Source: Planctomycetota bacterium (lineage in GTDB: Bacteria > Planctomycetota > PUPC01 > JABMSA01). From it: DNA of 6,749 bases. The notes beneath the pieces are model-generated. The model did no database searches. It worked only from the letters and a program-made list of their open reading frames with translations, and was not told where the DNA came from. Of this stretch, positions 5,679 through 6,749 are shown piece after piece. Location of the stretch: NCBI GenBank assembly GCA_013202185.1, contig JABMSA010000432.1, positions 1 through 6,749 of the forward strand, read 5' to 3'. Numbering within the stretch: the first letter of the stretch is position 1; each line of letters starts with the position of its first letter. The position numbers and the translations under genes were made by a program.

Positions 5679-6749
5679 ATGCCGGAACGAACGAAAGACA
5701 ACACGAGTACCGATGTTATCCTCGACAGCATCGCGGACGGCGTTTTCACGGTCGACAACGAAGGCCGGATAACGTCGTTCAATCGCGCGGCCGAGAAGAT
5801 CACGGGTTTCTCGCGTGACGAGGCGCTGGGGCAGTTGTGTTTTGACGTTTTCCGCGCGAGCATTTGCCAGGAAGCGTGCGCTCTGCAGAAGACGCTCGAC
5901 ACGGGCAAGCAGATCATCAACCTGCCGATCACTATCCTCACGAGAAGCAACAGGGAACTGCCGATCAGCATCTCGACGGCGGCGCTGAGGGATGCGTCTG
6001 GGAGGATCGTCGGCGGCGTGGAGACGTTCAGGGACTTGTCGGTCATCGAAGAACTGCGGAAAGAGCTGACTGATCGATACACTTTCCATGACATCGTCAG
6101 CAAGAACCACCGCATACGCAAGATATTCGGTATTCTGCCTGACATCGCCGAAAGTGACAGCACCGTTCTGATTCAGGGTCCCAGTGGCTCGGGCAAGGAA
6201 CTCTTCGCAAAGGCCATTCACCATCTCAGCCCTTGGGCAGAGGGTCCGTACGTACGGGTGAATTGCGGCGCCCTGCCCGACTCTCTGCTGGAGTCGGAGC
6301 TTTTCGGCTACGTGAAGGGCGCGTTCACGGGAGCCGACCGCGACAAGCCGGGCAGGTTTGCCGCGGCCGAGGGCGGAACGCTGCTGCTCGATGAAATCGG
6401 CGACGTCTCCTCGGCAATGCAGGTGAAGCTGCTGCACGCGATCCAGGAAAGAGAATACGAGCCGCTCGGCGCAAACACCCCCCAAAAGGCCGATGTGCGA
6501 ATCATCGCCGCCTCCAACCGCAACCTCGCCGAGATGGTGAACCAGGAAAGTTTCCGCAACGACCTGTTCTACCGCATTAACGTTGTGAGAATTGATCTGC
6601 CCTCGCTGGCCGAGCGCCGCGAAGACGTCCCCCTGCTCATCGAGCACTTCATCCGGCGTTTCAACGCCAAACGCGACAAGGATATCTCCGGGGTGAGCGA
6701 TGCCGTAATGGAAATCCTCATGCGGCACAGTTTCCCCGGCAATGTTCGC
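5679..6749 (+). CDS. PAS-domain sigma-54-dependent transcriptional activator (3' truncated by window end)
   Basis: An open frame of 357 codons runs to the last base without a stop. Residues about 10-125 are a PAS sensor domain (VILDSIADGVFTVDNEGRI; FNRAAEKITGFSRDEALG; IVGGVETFRDLS) containing C54, C63 and C67 (C-x8-C-x3-C), which may sense redox state or bind a metal. A short linker leads to an AAA+ sigma-54 interaction domain from about 138. Walker A is GPSGSGKE (167-174), the sigma-54-contacting loop GAFTGA is intact (214-219), Walker B is GTLLLDEIGD (233-242, D238 and E239), sensor I is near ASNRNL (278-283), and the arginine fingers are R293 and R299 in FRNDLFYRINV. The window ends at SFPGNVR; the family's usual C-terminal Fis-type helix-turn-helix would lie beyond. 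There is no receiver domain, so activation is probably by the PAS signal rather than phosphorylation. By family knowledge it hydrolyses ATP to open sigma-54 RNA polymerase promoters. Its targets are unknown; a GGCAC-like -24/-12 site was not found in the gaps here. Confidence 0.93.
   Translation, partial: MPERTKDNTSTDVILDSIADGVFTVDNEGRITSFNRAAEKITGFSRDEALGQLCFDVFRASICQEACALQKTLDTGKQIINLPITILTRSNRELPISISTAALRDASGRIVGGVETFRDLSVIEELRKELTDRYTFHDIVSKNHRIRKIFGILPDIAESDSTVLIQGPSGSGKELFAKAIHHLSPWAEGPYVRVNCGALPDSLLESELFGYVKGAFTGADRDKPGRFAAAEGGTLLLDEIGDVSSAMQVKLLHAIQEREYEPLGANTPQKADVRIIAASNRNLAEMVNQESFRNDLFYRINVVRIDLPSLAERREDVPLLIEHFIRRFNAKRDKDISGVSDAVMEILMRHSFPGNVR

Noticed and set aside
5622..6728. 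Long antisense open frame (368 codons, minus strand)
   Set aside because: It lies wholly opposite the PAS-sigma-54 gene, whose motifs are unmistakable; its translation shows no recognisable domain. It is a high-GC shadow frame.

Overview
The window is high-GC bacterial DNA, all coding on the + strand, with four genes in about 6.7 kb and short intergenic gaps (93 and 216 bases). A secreted protein joining a type I dockerin to a DUF3160 domain, tandem YibE/F membrane proteins and a PAS-sigma-54 activator suggest a large-genome environmental bacterium. Dockerin repeats of this GDANADGTVNVLD style are common in Planctomycetota and related uncultured lineages. That assignment is a guess from motif style, not shown by the sequence. 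The first base coincides with the start of a perfect inverted repeat and the last base falls inside a gene, so this looks like a contig or contig fragment.

Region 1 (1-113) is a perfect 44-bp inverted repeat around a 25-base loop. Its right arm carries the Shine-Dalgarno sequence of the first gene. It is either an assembly or amplification fold-back at a contig end, or a very strong 5' hairpin.

Region 2 (120-2506) is one gene in two frames: signal peptide, N-terminal dockerin, then a long DUF3160 domain. A one-base loss near 993-1003 splits it. Conserved-looking coding continues on both sides of the break, so this is a sequencing error or a recent mutation rather than two genes.

Region 3 (2600-5462) is a two-gene unit overlapping by 20 bases. 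Both genes encode YibE/F-family polytopic membrane proteins and are recognisable paralogues. The second carries an extra transmembrane helix and a C-terminal TPR domain that should lie outside the cytoplasm by the positive-inside rule. The pair probably acts as a complex of unknown function, perhaps in transport.

Region 4 (5463-5678) is an AT-richer intergenic stretch with a weak stem-loop after the YibE/F pair and two good sigma-70-like promoter candidates. Region 5 (5679-6749, running off the end) is a PAS-AAA+ sigma-54 activator with no receiver domain and a cysteine cluster in its PAS domain. The window shows no direct link between this regulator and the YibE/F pair. No RNA genes, CRISPR arrays or insertion sequences were seen.
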